A DNA stretch of 64,000 nt from Globisporangium splendens (GCA_006386115.1 VFIW01000042.1:62001-126000), one strand, 5' to 3'; positions 53,419 to 63,848 are shown, counted from the first letter of the stretch. Numbers and translations: made by a program. Notes: a model not told the origin generated them from the sequence alone.

Positions 53419-54039
53419 GAGAGATAGAGCGATAGTGTGGCGCGCGTTGCTTGCCGCGTCGGCGCTGTTGTCCGAGAATGCGCTCGCCGAGGGAAGCCAT
53501 GTGAACCATGGCAGTCCTTTGGCGTTCAACAAGCATAATTCTCTCCATTATATTCTAGAATGTCATCGTTGATATAGTTGTTGTGTGTTGCTTCTGATGG
53601 TCTTGGTACGGTTGAGTACTCTCTTTAATTGCAGCAATGTCAAATGTTATAATTGATCGCATCTGAAAATGAACACTCGCACTGATTCGGTAACGGCTGA
53701 GGTCGATTGCGCATCTTTAGGGTGTGACAAAAAGTGCTCACGAACTTAAACGAATCACTCATGTACGGTACGCTCACACACCGACAATACTGGTATTTAT
53801 CCTGCTCCATCTGTCAACAATTGAAAACGATAACCGGTTTTCTGGAAACTTTGCTTGTCGCTCACACAATACAACCCGCCCTCTCCCATCTCAGTCAAAT
53901 GTGTATTGGTCGGTATTTTTCTATCTTTTTTTGCTTCGAGCAGCATTGCATTGCAACGGTATTCATTGCATTCTGGCCAATCAGCGTCGCGCTTTTCTTT
54001 TCTTTTTTCAGTTGAAGACGAGTTTCTCATGAACCTCAG
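53419..54039. promoter_or_regulatory. divergent intergenic region with CCAAT box upstream of the DnaJ gene
   Basis: About 620 bp lie between two divergent starts. A CCAATCA motif at 53977-53983 sits 57 bp before the DnaJ ATG, next to a TCATTGCATTC Inr-like word and a T/C-rich tract (53990-54010). The rest shows no gene. Confidence 0.35.
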
Positions 54040-55293
54040 ATGCGCGGAAAACGAACGGTGACGCTCATGGAAACGACACCGCAGAAGCAGAAGCAGCGCA
54101 GAAGACAACAGCAGCAGACGACACACGAGGCCGACACACGAGCCACAGGCAAACACAAGCGGCCCGCGCAAGTTCAGCAGCCGAAGAGGAAGAAGCAGAA
54201 GCGCCAGCGGCGAACAACGCCCGAGCGCGAAACCACTAACAACAGCACGAATCAAGCACGGCGTGAGAAAGAGCAGAAGCCAACGAATAACACAGCGAGT
54301 GATCCTACTGCCGATCCCAGCAGCGCTAAGCACAACAGTAAGGCAGAGAAGGGCGTGATGGAGCAGTTGGAGTCGGACGACTACTTTGAGATCCTCGGTC
54401 TCGTGGCCACGGCGACCGAGACGGATGTGAAGAAGGCGTATCGACGACTCGCGGTGCAGTGGCATCCGGACAAGAACCGCACGCACCCAAAGGCGGAAGA
54501 GTACTTCAAGAAGATCGGCGAAGCGTACGCGGTGCTGAGCGATCCAGAGAAGCGGAAGTTGTACGAACGCTATGGGAAAGCAGGTGTCGGTGGCGAGGTG
54601 GCTGATTATGATGAGGACGCATTTGGAGGTGAAAGCGCGTTCCACCACTCGCCGTTTGGCTTTGGCTTTGGCTTTGGTGGCCACGGTGGGTTCTCGGTTC
54701 GCAACGCACGCGATATCTTTGAGGCCTTTTTCGGAGGCATGGATCCGTTTGAAGACTTCTTTAATGGCGGAGGTGGTCATTCTCAGCGTCGTCAGAGCCG
54801 CCATCGGTCTACGAATGACTGGGATTTGCCTCTGGGTGGCATGGGGATGGGATTCGGACATCCAATGGGCGGCATGGGAGCGAACATGCGTGGCTTCGGC
54901 GGCAGCGGACCTAGCAGCTTGATGATGGACTCGTTTTTCGGCGGAAATGGCGGTGGTGGTTTGTTTGCAGAATTTGGATCATTTGGCGGCGGTGGTGGCT
55001 TTTCGTCATCGAGTGTGAGTTCGTCCTCTTACACGGACCGTAATGGTCACGTCGTGACGAAGAAAACGACCACCACCGTGGACGCGAACGGACGAACGGA
55101 GACGCTCACAGAGGAATACCGGAACGGCAACCTCGTCAACTCGACATCGTCGTCCTCCGTGTCGTCGTCCAATCGGCTCGCGGGCGTCGGACGCATGCAG
55201 ATGCGATTGGACACGGGTACGTCCAGGGGTGATGTCTCAGCGTCGCAACAGCCTCGGCGTGTTTCCTCGAGCCGCTCGCGCGACCGTTTTTGA
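54040..55293 (+). CDS. DNAJB6/B2-like J-domain co-chaperone
   Basis: This is a single exon of 417 residues. A 105-residue very basic Gln/Lys/Arg/Thr-rich leader precedes the J domain (about residues 110-180), which reads DDYFEILGLVATATETDVKK with the HPD motif in WHPDKN. A Gly/Phe region follows (FGFGFGFGGHGGF, ARDIFEAFFGGMDPFEDFF). Then comes a Met/Gly-rich stretch and a Ser-rich segment with SSYTDRNGHVVTKKTTTTVD and GRTETLTEEYRNGNLV, matching the C-terminal block of DNAJB6/DNAJB2 proteins. Such proteins stimulate Hsp70 and suppress aggregation. The cysteine zinc finger of DnaJ type A is absent. The basic leader suggests nuclear or nucleolar location; an alternative start at 54067 changes little. 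Confidence 0.85.
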   Translation: MRGKRTVTLMETTPQKQKQRRRQQQQTTHEADTRATGKHKRPAQVQQPKRKKQKRQRRTTPERETTNNSTNQARREKEQKPTNNTASDPTADPSSAKHNSKAEKGVMEQLESDDYFEILGLVATATETDVKKAYRRLAVQWHPDKNRTHPKAEEYFKKIGEAYAVLSDPEKRKLYERYGKAGVGGEVADYDEDAFGGESAFHHSPFGFGFGFGGHGGFSVRNARDIFEAFFGGMDPFEDFFNGGGGHSQRRQSRHRSTNDWDLPLGGMGMGFGHPMGGMGANMRGFGGSGPSSLMMDSFFGGNGGGGLFAEFGSFGGGGGFSSSSVSSSSYTDRNGHVVTKKTTTTVDANGRTETLTEEYRNGNLVNSTSSSSVSSSNRLAGVGRMQMRLDTGTSRGDVSASQQPRRVSSSRSRDRF

Positions 55294-56353
55294 GAAAAGC
55301 GAAGCTGAAGACGCGTAGTTGGAACCGACGAGCTCAAAGTTGTCGACTTCTTCTAAGTCTCTCCCCCCCAAAAAAAACAAAAACAAGCTCTTATCTATAT
55401 GCAACTTGGTGGCGTCAATCTGGAGTATCTCGTTGCGCTTCCATTATGTAAAAGAACACGACACTTTGAAGTCTTGGGCCATAAAAGAGGAAGCATGAAA
55501 AATAAACGTTATCGTTGGTACGCAACGCTTGCTTTACGGTAATAACGTTTGGTGAAAGAAAGAGAGAGCGCGTTGGATTCGACAGCGATCTAGACTTCGT
55601 TCGCACGAGCACTGTGATGAGGCTCAAGTTGATGAGGCGGCAGCTCGGGCAGCACGTTTGAGACTTTCGCGTCCCATTTTTCGTCCGAGTACCACAAGAC
55701 TTGACTGTGTACACCCAAATAAAAGTGGTGCTGGTGTGTGAAGACGGTCGACACCAAGTGATCCTCTTGTCCCACGTGACGGATTTGGCGTTGCACATTT
55801 TGTGAGGGCTGTACACTTGGTTGCCTTCTATTCATGTCAGGAAAGTGGAAAAAACGAGACACCAAATGTTTCCCGACCGATTTGTGATCCTGACCATGTC
55901 GAAAGTTTGTACTCGTACTTCGACCCGCTTGCCACGCACCAGTTCATTCGATTTCACGTTGCGGGAGTCGACTCACTGGCGCTGTCTTTCAGCACTTGCG
56001 GCTTCATGGATACAGGCGCGTTTTCCAGGAATTGACTTTTCGCATGCCAAATAACACGTCAGTTTGCAAAGTTGGAGGCTGATCCTCGAATCGCTTGCAG
56101 CTGGCTGAGTAAGTACGTAAAGCGATTCGAAATCCGTGCAGCGTTTAACGGGATGACTATCTTTCGAGTGTGCCCAAGTTTGGTTGCTCCCATCTTGGCT
56201 CATTGCTAATGCGCAATGTGAGTGACCCAACCTGCGTAGCCCCTCACTGCAGCAATCGCGGCAGGATTTGATGCCTTGAGTGAGGCGCACTGAGTGTTCT
56301 TTGATGCCCTTTTTGACTGGCAACTTGAGAGTAAAAGTTACATGCTCATTTTT
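55294..56353. other. gap with unresolved open frames, no supported gene
   Basis: Two minus-strand frames (55590-55865 and 55973-56323) have partly protein-like translations, such as QEDHLVSTVFTHQHHFYLGV, but no recognised motif. They sit just beyond the decayed membrane-protein copy and could be remnants. A C-rich to A-rich run lies at 55362-55382. Confidence 0.35.
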
Positions 56354-57480
56354 TCACTTGACCGCCCGAGTGCTGATCTCCCACCATCGTATTTGGCGCA
56401 AGCGAGGGTCACCGATATGACACAACTCCGGTTCTGCGTCGATGGTTGCAATGCCGTCTCTTGTGTGAACTTTGAACACCAGCACGCGATAACGCCACAC
56501 ATACGTGATTTCCTGCACTGGAGCCAGCATTGTCAGCAGATCCCAATCGTCCAAGGCGAGGATGAAGCATGCGCTCCCGCCTCTACCATTGCCACAAGCA
56601 ACGTACCCAAATCGGACCAGCTCGGAACCACTCAGTAAACCGGAGAGAACCACAGGACATCTCTGGCATGCACTTGGGCGTCTCTTGTTGGTGCGTGTTC
56701 CCGAACCCACCACCGTAATGGATGCGAACTCCCAATGCACGCTCTACTTCGGTCAATAGCCTTGACGTGCTGTTGCTGGTGGTACTTTTTCTTCTTCTTG
56801 TGGGACCACACAACCCACAACAGCTACTCGCAACGAGTAGTGGGACCAGGTTGAGAGCCAACACAGCCAGCTTGACATAAAACAGGCTCTTCGCATTGCC
56901 GTTCACGCGCAGCGCGAGATCCAACGGAAAGAAAAAATCCTTCAGCGTCACGTGATTGTTGAACTCGTCCGCGGAGATGGCCGAGCTGATGCGGCCGTCG
57001 GAACCAATCAGCCCGCGTCGACGAAGTATGCGCGACGCCAGTGCATGGTACAGGAAAACAGCACCGTTGGACTAACGAGACAGTCGCTCATGTGTCGCCC
57101 GAACAATTTTGCGACCCCATTAAGAACGCCAAAGAAGAAAAACAGCACCTCGACAATTGCTGGGTAGATCACAAACCAGGACAACGATAACGGGTTCTGT
57201 TGGCCCTCAAATGTACACCCTGCTGTCCAGAATGCGAAAAACGCCATCCTCATGCGCGGCAATAGCATCAACTGGACGAGCACGAAGCTGCGAAAATTTG
57301 CAAGGCATCCAAGTGTCGCGTTGATGGAAAGGTGATGGCTTCATTGTGCGAGACCAATAAGTTCGTATCGGCACCATTTGCGAACCTAAGATCAGCACAC
57401 ATGGAGGCTTGCTTGACGAATATGATGACAAGGATACACGGCAGCGATGGAGGCGCGGCAACCACGTGCATTCTTGTCAC
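56354..57480 (-). pseudogene. decayed copy of the multi-pass membrane protein
   Basis: In three frames the minus strand matches the second half of the intact gene at 25009-27273. Near 57280-57190, VLVQLMLLPRMRMAFFAFWT and AGCTFEGQQN match VLLPRLKTTLSAFWSVGCAF. LSWFVIYPAIVEVLFFFFGV matches WFVVYPAILELMLLQFSLL. Next, DLALRVNGNAKSLFYVKLAV with LNLVPLL matches KLNGNVTGLIAIKLVVLG. Finally SELVRFGYVACGNG, DDWDLLTMLAP and RLRQIRWWEI match the C-terminal block. Frames change at least twice and stops intervene; the first half is missing. So this is a dead, truncated paralogue. Its 5' part overlaps the start of the SMYD gene on the other strand. Confidence 0.75.
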
Positions 57481-59020
57481 TGGACGGGTTCGACGCGCTC
57501 TGCCAGCTGCTTGTGAGTGCGGCAGTGCTGATCACCGGTCGCAGTGGATCTTGCCCGTGCGTGTCGGTGCGACAAGGGACGAAGCGGGCTTGATGCTGCT
57601 CGAGTGGGTCTGCCGTGGCCACCAGCATCTGCCAAGTTGCCCGCGGCACACCCAGTGGTTTAGTGCGGGCGATCTTGTGTTCGTTGAGCGGATCAACGAT
57701 GCAAATGCGTTGCTGGGTCGACGTCCCCATGAGCAATCCTTTGAGAGCGAGAACGACGATCGCGTGGAGCTCTGGCGCAACCCGCGGCTGGGTCGATTCA
57801 CAGTCGCAAAGAGTGACATTCACGCAGGCGAATGTGCCCTTAAGGCAGCTGCGTTTGCCGTGATCGTCAAGCAACAGCTCACTCGAAAGCGCTGCCACTG
57901 GTGCTTTATGACGCTCACAAAGAAAGCGTTTCAGTGTGGTTCCTGCAAATCCGCGCTCTACTGCTCGCGTGATTGCTTGGACGCCGACGAAGTGCTGCAT
58001 GCGATCCAGTGTCGCACGCTTGAACAGCTCCATCAAGACGACTTTAGGAAGGCACACATGAGCGCATGGGAAGACTCCGGAGTCGATTTGGAGACCATAC
58101 GCCTCGCGCTTGCCGTCTTGAGCATGGAGCATTTTGTCCAGACGACGCAGCCATTGTCTCGGCTTGTCACGCAGACACAAATATCATCCAAGCAGAACGA
58201 GGTCCTGGATCAAGTTGCTGCGTTTATCGCTGCTGGGGTTGGCGACATGGGGAATAAATCCCTCACGACGGCGCACATTCGTCAGACACTTCAACGCGTT
58301 CAATACAATGCACATCCGCTCTGCTTGAACGGAGTCACCACCGTTGGCGTCGGTGTGTTTCCAGAAGCGGCGATGGCGCTGAACCACTCGTGTCTACCAA
58401 ATGTCGTGCCGAGCTTCGACATGCGCACTCGGACATTAGCATTTCATGCGATCGAAGAAATCCCACAAGGCCATGCCGTCGAGTATTCCTACATTGATCT
58501 GCTCCAATCGGTGGCGCGCCGTCGAGAGGTCTTGTCGAATGCCTTTGGCTTTGAGTGCACGTGCTGGCGCTGCGAAGACGAGAGCAACAAGCGAGAGCCA
58601 CACACGAGCCCGAGCGATAGAAACATGGTACCTGCAGCCGAAGAAGATCTCGTGATGCAGCGGCTGATGCAGCTGCGTTCTTCCATGCCTCATCACTCCC
58701 AGCGGAACTTGCTTTCGCAGCTTTTCGCAGCTCACTCGCGTGTCTTCGAGCAAAACCACGAGATGATGTTTGCGTATCGGATGCTGCTCATGAAGAACGC
58801 AGCAGCGAGTCAGGACTGGAATGTGGTCATCACGGAAGCCGAGACGCTCATTAGCATGTGGAGATCCCAGCACTTGCCGGAGATTTACCCGACGCTGGAG
58901 ACGCTGCATCTTCAGATCCAAGTTGCAGCCGAGAAGGCTGGACTCGCAGCCAAAGCGACGCAGGCTCGACAGCAGATCATGGGCATCCGAAGAGTGTGCG
59001 GCTACAGTGACGAGAGTTAG
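57335..59020 (+). CDS. SMYD-type SET and MYND domain protein
   Basis: This is a single exon of up to 561 residues. The split SET domain begins with LGRFTVAKSDIHAGECALKA (about residue 152). A MYND zinc finger interrupts it (CHWCFMTLTKKAFQCGSCKS then ALYCSRDCLDADEVLHAIQC). The SET core follows: LCLNGVTTVGVGVFPEAAMA, LNHSCLPNVVPSFD with the NHSCxPN cofactor motif, and HAVEYSYIDLL with the Tyr-x-Tyr region. The post-SET cysteines are FECTCWRC. A helical TPR-like C-terminal domain ends the protein. SMYD enzymes methylate lysines on histones and cytosolic proteins. All expected motifs are present, so activity is likely. The start is uncertain: ATG 57335 and 57401 both lie over the antisense membrane-protein remnant, and ATG 57591 would give a shorter protein with all domains intact. 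Confidence 0.8.
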   Translation: MASLCETNKFVSAPFANLRSAHMEACLTNMMTRIHGSDGGAATTCILVTGRVRRALPAACECGSADHRSQWILPVRVGATRDEAGLMLLEWVCRGHQHLPSCPRHTQWFSAGDLVFVERINDANALLGRRPHEQSFESENDDRVELWRNPRLGRFTVAKSDIHAGECALKAAAFAVIVKQQLTRKRCHWCFMTLTKKAFQCGSCKSALYCSRDCLDADEVLHAIQCRTLEQLHQDDFRKAHMSAWEDSGVDLETIRLALAVLSMEHFVQTTQPLSRLVTQTQISSKQNEVLDQVAAFIAAGVGDMGNKSLTTAHIRQTLQRVQYNAHPLCLNGVTTVGVGVFPEAAMALNHSCLPNVVPSFDMRTRTLAFHAIEEIPQGHAVEYSYIDLLQSVARRREVLSNAFGFECTCWRCEDESNKREPHTSPSDRNMVPAAEEDLVMQRLMQLRSSMPHHSQRNLLSQLFAAHSRVFEQNHEMMFAYRMLLMKNAAASQDWNVVITEAETLISMWRSQHLPEIYPTLETLHLQIQVAAEKAGLAAKATQARQQIMGIRRVCGYSDES

Positions 59021-59216
59021 TTGACTTCAGAAGACCGACTGGAGTTCACATAATGTTTCTGTTGTTGATTTTTTCCTTCTTTCTTTCTTTCTCATCATTT
59101 GGTGCTTCACACAGCACCACCCACCTAACTGTATACATACATATGCTAGTTTATCCACACGAAGAAAGACACTTACATACGACTGGCCGAAAAAAACTTG
59201 ACTTGCATAATTAGAA

Positions 59217-62015
59217 TCACGGCTTGCTCGCACTTGCTGCTTCCTCACTCGATTTCACGACGGCAGACACAGTCGACACCTCACTTTGCATTGAGAAGTC
59301 TACATTTGCGCTGTTGAGTTTTGGCGAGCCGACCGTAACTAAAGCAGGATCCGCGACCGTTTCTACAGTCACAACCTCTTCCGAGCCTGATTCAGAGCTC
59401 AACGAACCCGACGAGTCGGAAAGTCCGAAGTCCGTGGCTCGCTCGGGGCGAAGCAAACTGATGTCAAATTGCGATTCAGCAGACGTCAAAAAGGTCTCAA
59501 CGTCAGCTTCGCCATTTGACGAGCCCGCTGGATTCTCTTCCCCGCCTTCCACCTCGTCTTCCTGGTCGCTTGGTTCTTCGAACTCAGGTTCGTCACCGTC
59601 ATTGTCGTCCATAAAGTTGAAAGCAAAGTCACCAAACAGCTCATCCGTCGTACTCTTCACCGACGCAGGTGTGTCCACAGGAACCTCGATCGTGTTCATG
59701 TACGTGTCGAAGATGTCGGATGTTTTGTACTCCTTCGCGTGGCTCTTCATCAATTCGGCTTGGCCTTCGAACGTTTCTTCGCGACGAGCGACCTTGTCCC
59801 AGTCAAGACCACCGAACCATGGATGGTTCTTAATGTGGTTGAATCCGTTTTCACCGCAGCCAAGGCGATCTTCTTCGTTCTTGGTGAGAAGCTTCGACAC
59901 AAAATCCTTCGCGTCTTCGGTGAATCGTGGAGAGAATTTCAGATCGACGTTCACAATCCGCTCCTTGATCAACTTGTTCGTCTTCGCATTGAACGGAGTG
60001 CGTCCGTCAATCATCTCGTACACCATCACACCCAGCGCCCACCAGTCGACAGCACGTGAGTACGATTTGCCAGAAAACACTTCCGGAGCCATCATTTGGT
60101 ACGTGCCAACAAACGTAGACGTTCGAGCGTCCTCCGACATGTTCTCTTTCGACATACCGAAATCAGTGAGCGCAACGTGGCCATCGGAATCCACGAGCAC
60201 ATTCTCCAGCTTCAAATCACGGTAAATAATGTCATTCTCGTGGAGATGGCGGATAGCTAGTGCAACTTCAGCGGCATAAAGTCTCGTACGGTCGTCTGTG
60301 AAGCGACGAGCGAGCCGCATTTGATCGAGCAGGTTGCCACCAGGGTAGTATTTCGAGAGCAAGTATAACTTTGATTCGTTCTGGAACGCGTAGCACAACG
60401 TTGCCACGTACGTGTGATTTGTGCGATCCAAGATTCGTCGCTCGGCATTTGTGGCTTCCACAAGACCCCGCTGGATGACCAGTTTCTTTCGGATCGCCTT
60501 CATCGCGTAGAAACTTCCCTCATCGGAGCCATGATTCTTTCGGACGAGCTTCACTCGGCCGCATGCACCTCGTCCAATGAGCTTGATGATTTCGAAATCG
60601 CGCAAAGAGACTGGCTCGTCACCCGATGGCTGAATAAACACACTCACACGCTCATCCGCAGCGGCAGCAGTTGGGCTCTGGTGAGGCTTTGCGATCTTGT
60701 TCTTTCGGCGGGGGTCAATCAAGCACGGCAAGCTCTGGCACAGCGAACAGACCCGCCAGCTTCCAAACGCAGGGACGAATTTATCTTCACAGCATTTCGA
60801 GCAGTACTTCACTTCACACCACGTGCACGGGATTCTTCGGTTGAGCACGCCGAGCTTTCGGTGACAGATGCCGCATGAACTGATCTTTGCGTCGTTCACA
60901 GTGATCCCGGAAGCTTCACCGCAACGCGCAGCGAAGGAACCAAACACAGAGCTCATGACGATTTCTAGAGCCCATGCGCCGCTGCTTCCCTGGACATTCA
61001 TTGGCACCGTGCCAGCGGAGATACAGACACAGCCATGACGAGCTTCTCCCTTCGGGATCTTGACACCGACATCAATCTCAGACGACAAAATCCATGCGAC
61101 TGCTCGACGCGCGAGCACACGGCGCGCGAAATACGTATCGCTTTCAGTAACGTAGTGGCTCGGCTCCACTAACGCAAGCGCCTTCACACGATCTTGCACA
61201 GCACCTTGGCCGTTATCGTAGTTGAGCAAATGCTTGACGTACTGACACCCTCGAGAGAACGCAATGATAAAAATATCACTGTCCAACGGAGCGATCAACT
61301 GTTCCCATGCTTGCGTGACATGATTGCTTGGGTGGCACACCTGCGCTGCTGGGTTCATGATGATGATGCCGTAGTTTTCGGCAAGCGCTTTCTTCAGATA
61401 ATTGATCATCGAGCCGCTGTTATCGTTCGGGCTCGTTTGCTGCATACAGATACTGCGACTCCAGATCCCAGCTTCTCGGTATGGCACGATCACGAGCACG
61501 CGCTTCTTGCTTTTATAGTACGGCGACACGTACACTGTGCCCTTGGCGCAATCGCTGCATCCCGAGCCATCGCTTCCGGTGTCCGACGTCTTCGGTTTCA
61601 AGCCGTAGAGGTATCCGCGTCGGCTGGCGTTCATGCTTTCCCACATGTCGTTGCCCACAGCCTGCCGCATTTCGTCCGAGTACGAGGACGCCGCGGGCGA
61701 GCTGCTGCTTCCACTGTGGCCGTTCATCGAGTGCGTCGAGAGCGTGTGCGGCATGTTGAGACTCGTGCCGAGCACCGTGTCGACCGTGGACGCGAGTGAC
61801 GTGGTGGAGACGCCGTCGAGCGCCTCGTCGCCCGTGGCCACGACGATCTCCTTGAAGCCGAGCTCCTGCTTGATCTGCTGCTGGATGTCCTGGATCATCT
61901 GATCCACGAAGACGATCGTCTCCTCCGTGGAGGACTCGCGCGCGAGGAGCGACCGCATGGACGCGCGACGCGACACGCTCGACACCAATTGTGGACTGTG
62001 CATGTTGGGCAGCAT
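59217..62015 (-). CDS. Arb2-like domain / FYVE-like zinc finger / AGC kinase fusion
   Basis: This is one exon of 932 residues from ATG 62015. Residues about 165-300 resemble the Arb2/FAM172 alpha-beta hydrolase-like fold (KKRVLVIVPYREAGIWSRSI, NYGIIIMNPAAQ, DSDIFIIAFSRGCQYVKHLL). Residues about 380-425 form a Cys-rich FYVE-like finger (CGICHRKLGVLNRRIPCTWC then VKYCSKCC and CSLCQ). Its usual basic phosphoinositide motif is unclear. The AGC kinase runs from about residue 475 (IGRGACGRV, YAMKAIRKK, IIYRDLKLENVLV, LTDFGMSK, FVGTYQMMAPE). A hydrophobic-motif-like FGDFAFNF follows in an acidic tail. The kinase motifs are intact. The open frame continues upstream without ATG to about 62140 with coding-like residues (SIWKRQFVRKIL, ASLADRASFAKL), so a first exon may be missing. 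An endosomal kinase is plausible; the Arb2 role is unknown. Confidence 0.8.
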   Translation of the reverse strand: MLPNMHSPQLVSSVSRRASMRSLLARESSTEETIVFVDQMIQDIQQQIKQELGFKEIVVATGDEALDGVSTTSLASTVDTVLGTSLNMPHTLSTHSMNGHSGSSSSPAASSYSDEMRQAVGNDMWESMNASRRGYLYGLKPKTSDTGSDGSGCSDCAKGTVYVSPYYKSKKRVLVIVPYREAGIWSRSICMQQTSPNDNSGSMINYLKKALAENYGIIIMNPAAQVCHPSNHVTQAWEQLIAPLDSDIFIIAFSRGCQYVKHLLNYDNGQGAVQDRVKALALVEPSHYVTESDTYFARRVLARRAVAWILSSEIDVGVKIPKGEARHGCVCISAGTVPMNVQGSSGAWALEIVMSSVFGSFAARCGEASGITVNDAKISSCGICHRKLGVLNRRIPCTWCEVKYCSKCCEDKFVPAFGSWRVCSLCQSLPCLIDPRRKNKIAKPHQSPTAAAADERVSVFIQPSGDEPVSLRDFEIIKLIGRGACGRVKLVRKNHGSDEGSFYAMKAIRKKLVIQRGLVEATNAERRILDRTNHTYVATLCYAFQNESKLYLLSKYYPGGNLLDQMRLARRFTDDRTRLYAAEVALAIRHLHENDIIYRDLKLENVLVDSDGHVALTDFGMSKENMSEDARTSTFVGTYQMMAPEVFSGKSYSRAVDWWALGVMVYEMIDGRTPFNAKTNKLIKERIVNVDLKFSPRFTEDAKDFVSKLLTKNEEDRLGCGENGFNHIKNHPWFGGLDWDKVARREETFEGQAELMKSHAKEYKTSDIFDTYMNTIEVPVDTPASVKSTTDELFGDFAFNFMDDNDGDEPEFEEPSDQEDEVEGGEENPAGSSNGEADVETFLTSAESQFDISLLRPERATDFGLSDSSGSLSSESGSEEVVTVETVADPALVTVGSPKLNSANVDFSMQSEVSTVSAVVKSSEEAASASKP

Positions 62016-62413
62016 AGCGCTCTTGAGCTTGGCGAACGACGCGCGGTCGGCGAGACTGGCGCGGCGCCCGCGCTGAGGCTGCTTGTCGTCCAGAATCTTC
62101 CTGACAAACTGGCGCTTCCAGATAGAAGCGACAGGGGAGGCGGCGAATGGGGGGTTGAGTCTATCTAGTTATAGACGCGAGGACGACGGGGAGGGGAAGA
62201 GAGGGAGCGACGCAAGAGATCCAGACACGTGTGTCAGAGTACCGTCTCTTTCGTTTAATATAGCGCGCGGATCTGCTTTGGGGAAGGCGAGCGAGCGGGC
62301 GGGGAACTATCAACTAACACGAGAGTGGCGGTTTGAGGCAGCGCGAAACGCTTGCTTTCCTCTTTCTCACTCAACCCGCGAGTCCGATACTGCGGAAGGA
62401 AGAAAGGAACGCG

Positions 62414-62434
62414 GTGAGTGAGTGAGTGAGTGAG
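62414..62434. repeat. (GTGA)5 microsatellite
   Basis: A short uninterrupted tetranucleotide run lies in the upstream region of the Arb2/AGC kinase gene. Confidence 0.85.
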
Positions 62435-62529
62435 CGGCTGAGGGCTGGCGTCGTCGTCAGGACGTTTTGGGTTTCGAGAAAGAAAGCTCGATCAGATGGG
62501 GACGCCCGTTTTGGTTTTGGAGGATCCGC

Positions 62530-62780
62530 TGATTGGCTTCACGGTTTGTGAAGCAGGGGGAAAAACAGAAAAGAACCATAAAACAACCATTTGCCACATA
62601 GAAAAGGGGCAGCACGAAAGACTCCACAGTGAGCCCAAACGAAAGAGAGTCAGCCGCCTCAAGGCAGCGATTCGGGGTGCACTCCCCCTTGTCAAGTGGC
62701 GCGTGATTGGCTAAAAGCTCTCATCGAGGATGGGCGCTCATGTTCAAATGACAGAGTCGGACGCTGCGATTGGCCAATGG
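62530..62780. promoter_or_regulatory. cluster of inverted CCAAT boxes including a palindrome
   Basis: ATTGG occurs at 62532-62536, 62706-62710 and 62769-62773. The last is part of the perfect palindrome ATTGGCCAAT (62769-62778). NF-Y-type factors bind CCAAT on either strand. The cluster lies between the Arb2/AGC kinase gene and the tentative gene at the edge. Confidence 0.35.
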
Positions 62781-62829
62781 GAAAGACTGTGGGATGTCAG
62801 GCGAGGTTTGGACATCCTCCCTTTCTGCG

Positions 62830-63848
62830 CTAAGACCAGCCATCGTTGAGGGTCATGTTGAGATCATTCGAAACAGTGTCTCCTGTAATATTTGAAATCC
62901 GTGCAATTATGGTAGATATTGTTTGGGTTGGCTGTGCGCACAATCTCCATAACGTTGTACTATGGTTGAATTGGAGTAGATGCATCTCGCTCGAGTGTGG
63001 GATGGCATCGTGTGTGCTTCGCCTTGCGATTGCGCATCGCTCCTCCTCACCCACAACGCGTGTGTAACAAGTGCAAACGCTGGAACCTGTCAGCAGCGAC
63101 AAGAACACACAATTCGATTTTCGCAGCGAGATCTTTTCGCCAACAGCACCTGCAACACGAACTTTCTCTTCTTTTCGATCGCAGTCTCGCGCCAGATTGT
63201 CTATGATCTTCCACTTTGCAAGTGCAAGTCTTCTCTCGTTTCTTCGTGAGAGCTTCGACACATGGACTTCTGTAATTATCTGTGCACTGTGCCACGAATG
63301 GATCCATGAGCACAGCGCTGCTTCCCAGTGTCCATGAAACCGCCGAGTTCAAGGAAACTGAATGTGTCGACACGCGACACTTTCCCTCCCTTGCTTTTGG
63401 AGTCCTCTGGTCCAAAAATAGAAGATTGTGCTCATAAGTGAGCACCTGATACATCTACAGTACCGTACCAAAAGATCTGCCTCGTCTTCTTTTTTCTCCA
63501 TCTTCTTCCTTGCTTCCGAATCTTCCTCCATTGCTCAAAATGAGGTGGGATTTCCAGCGTTTGAGTTGGGGAGGAAGGCTTCATTTGCATCCGAAGCAAA
63601 CGATCAAATGCCATTCTGCTGCTAATATTGCTCCCAGCTCGCTGATTTCGCAAACGGAGTGTCGAGAGAGAGCTCACATTTCCCCAATCTTGTCTTGCGC
63701 TTTTGCAAAATTTGGTGCCATAATCACCCTCAACAAGCAACGCAATCTCAGGATCGCGCAAGTGGCGGATGACGTGCTGACACGCCGATTCCGAAAAATC
63801 AGAATCTACCACCCGCCAAACTGGATGAACGCTCGAAAGAAGCGTCAA
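62830..63848 (-). CDS. tentative multi-exon gene, unrecognised product
   Basis: Protein-like segments lie in different minus-strand frames, as expected for short exons. The first (63848-63470) reads ACQHVIRHLRDPEIALLVEG, DWGNVSSLSTLRLRNQRAGS and a basic WRKIRKQGRRWRKKKTRQ. The second (about 63250-63100) reads MSKLSRRNERRLALAKWKII followed by VRVAGAVGEKISLRKSNCVF. I could not fix splice sites with confidence, and no family is recognised. It may instead be a decayed gene. Sequence from 63849 to the window end shows nothing certain. Confidence 0.3.

Noticed and set aside
53797..54861. 354-residue minus-strand open frame opposite the DnaJ gene
   Set aside because: The plus strand holds an unmistakable J domain. 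The antisense frame is Leu/Arg-rich low-complexity without motifs.
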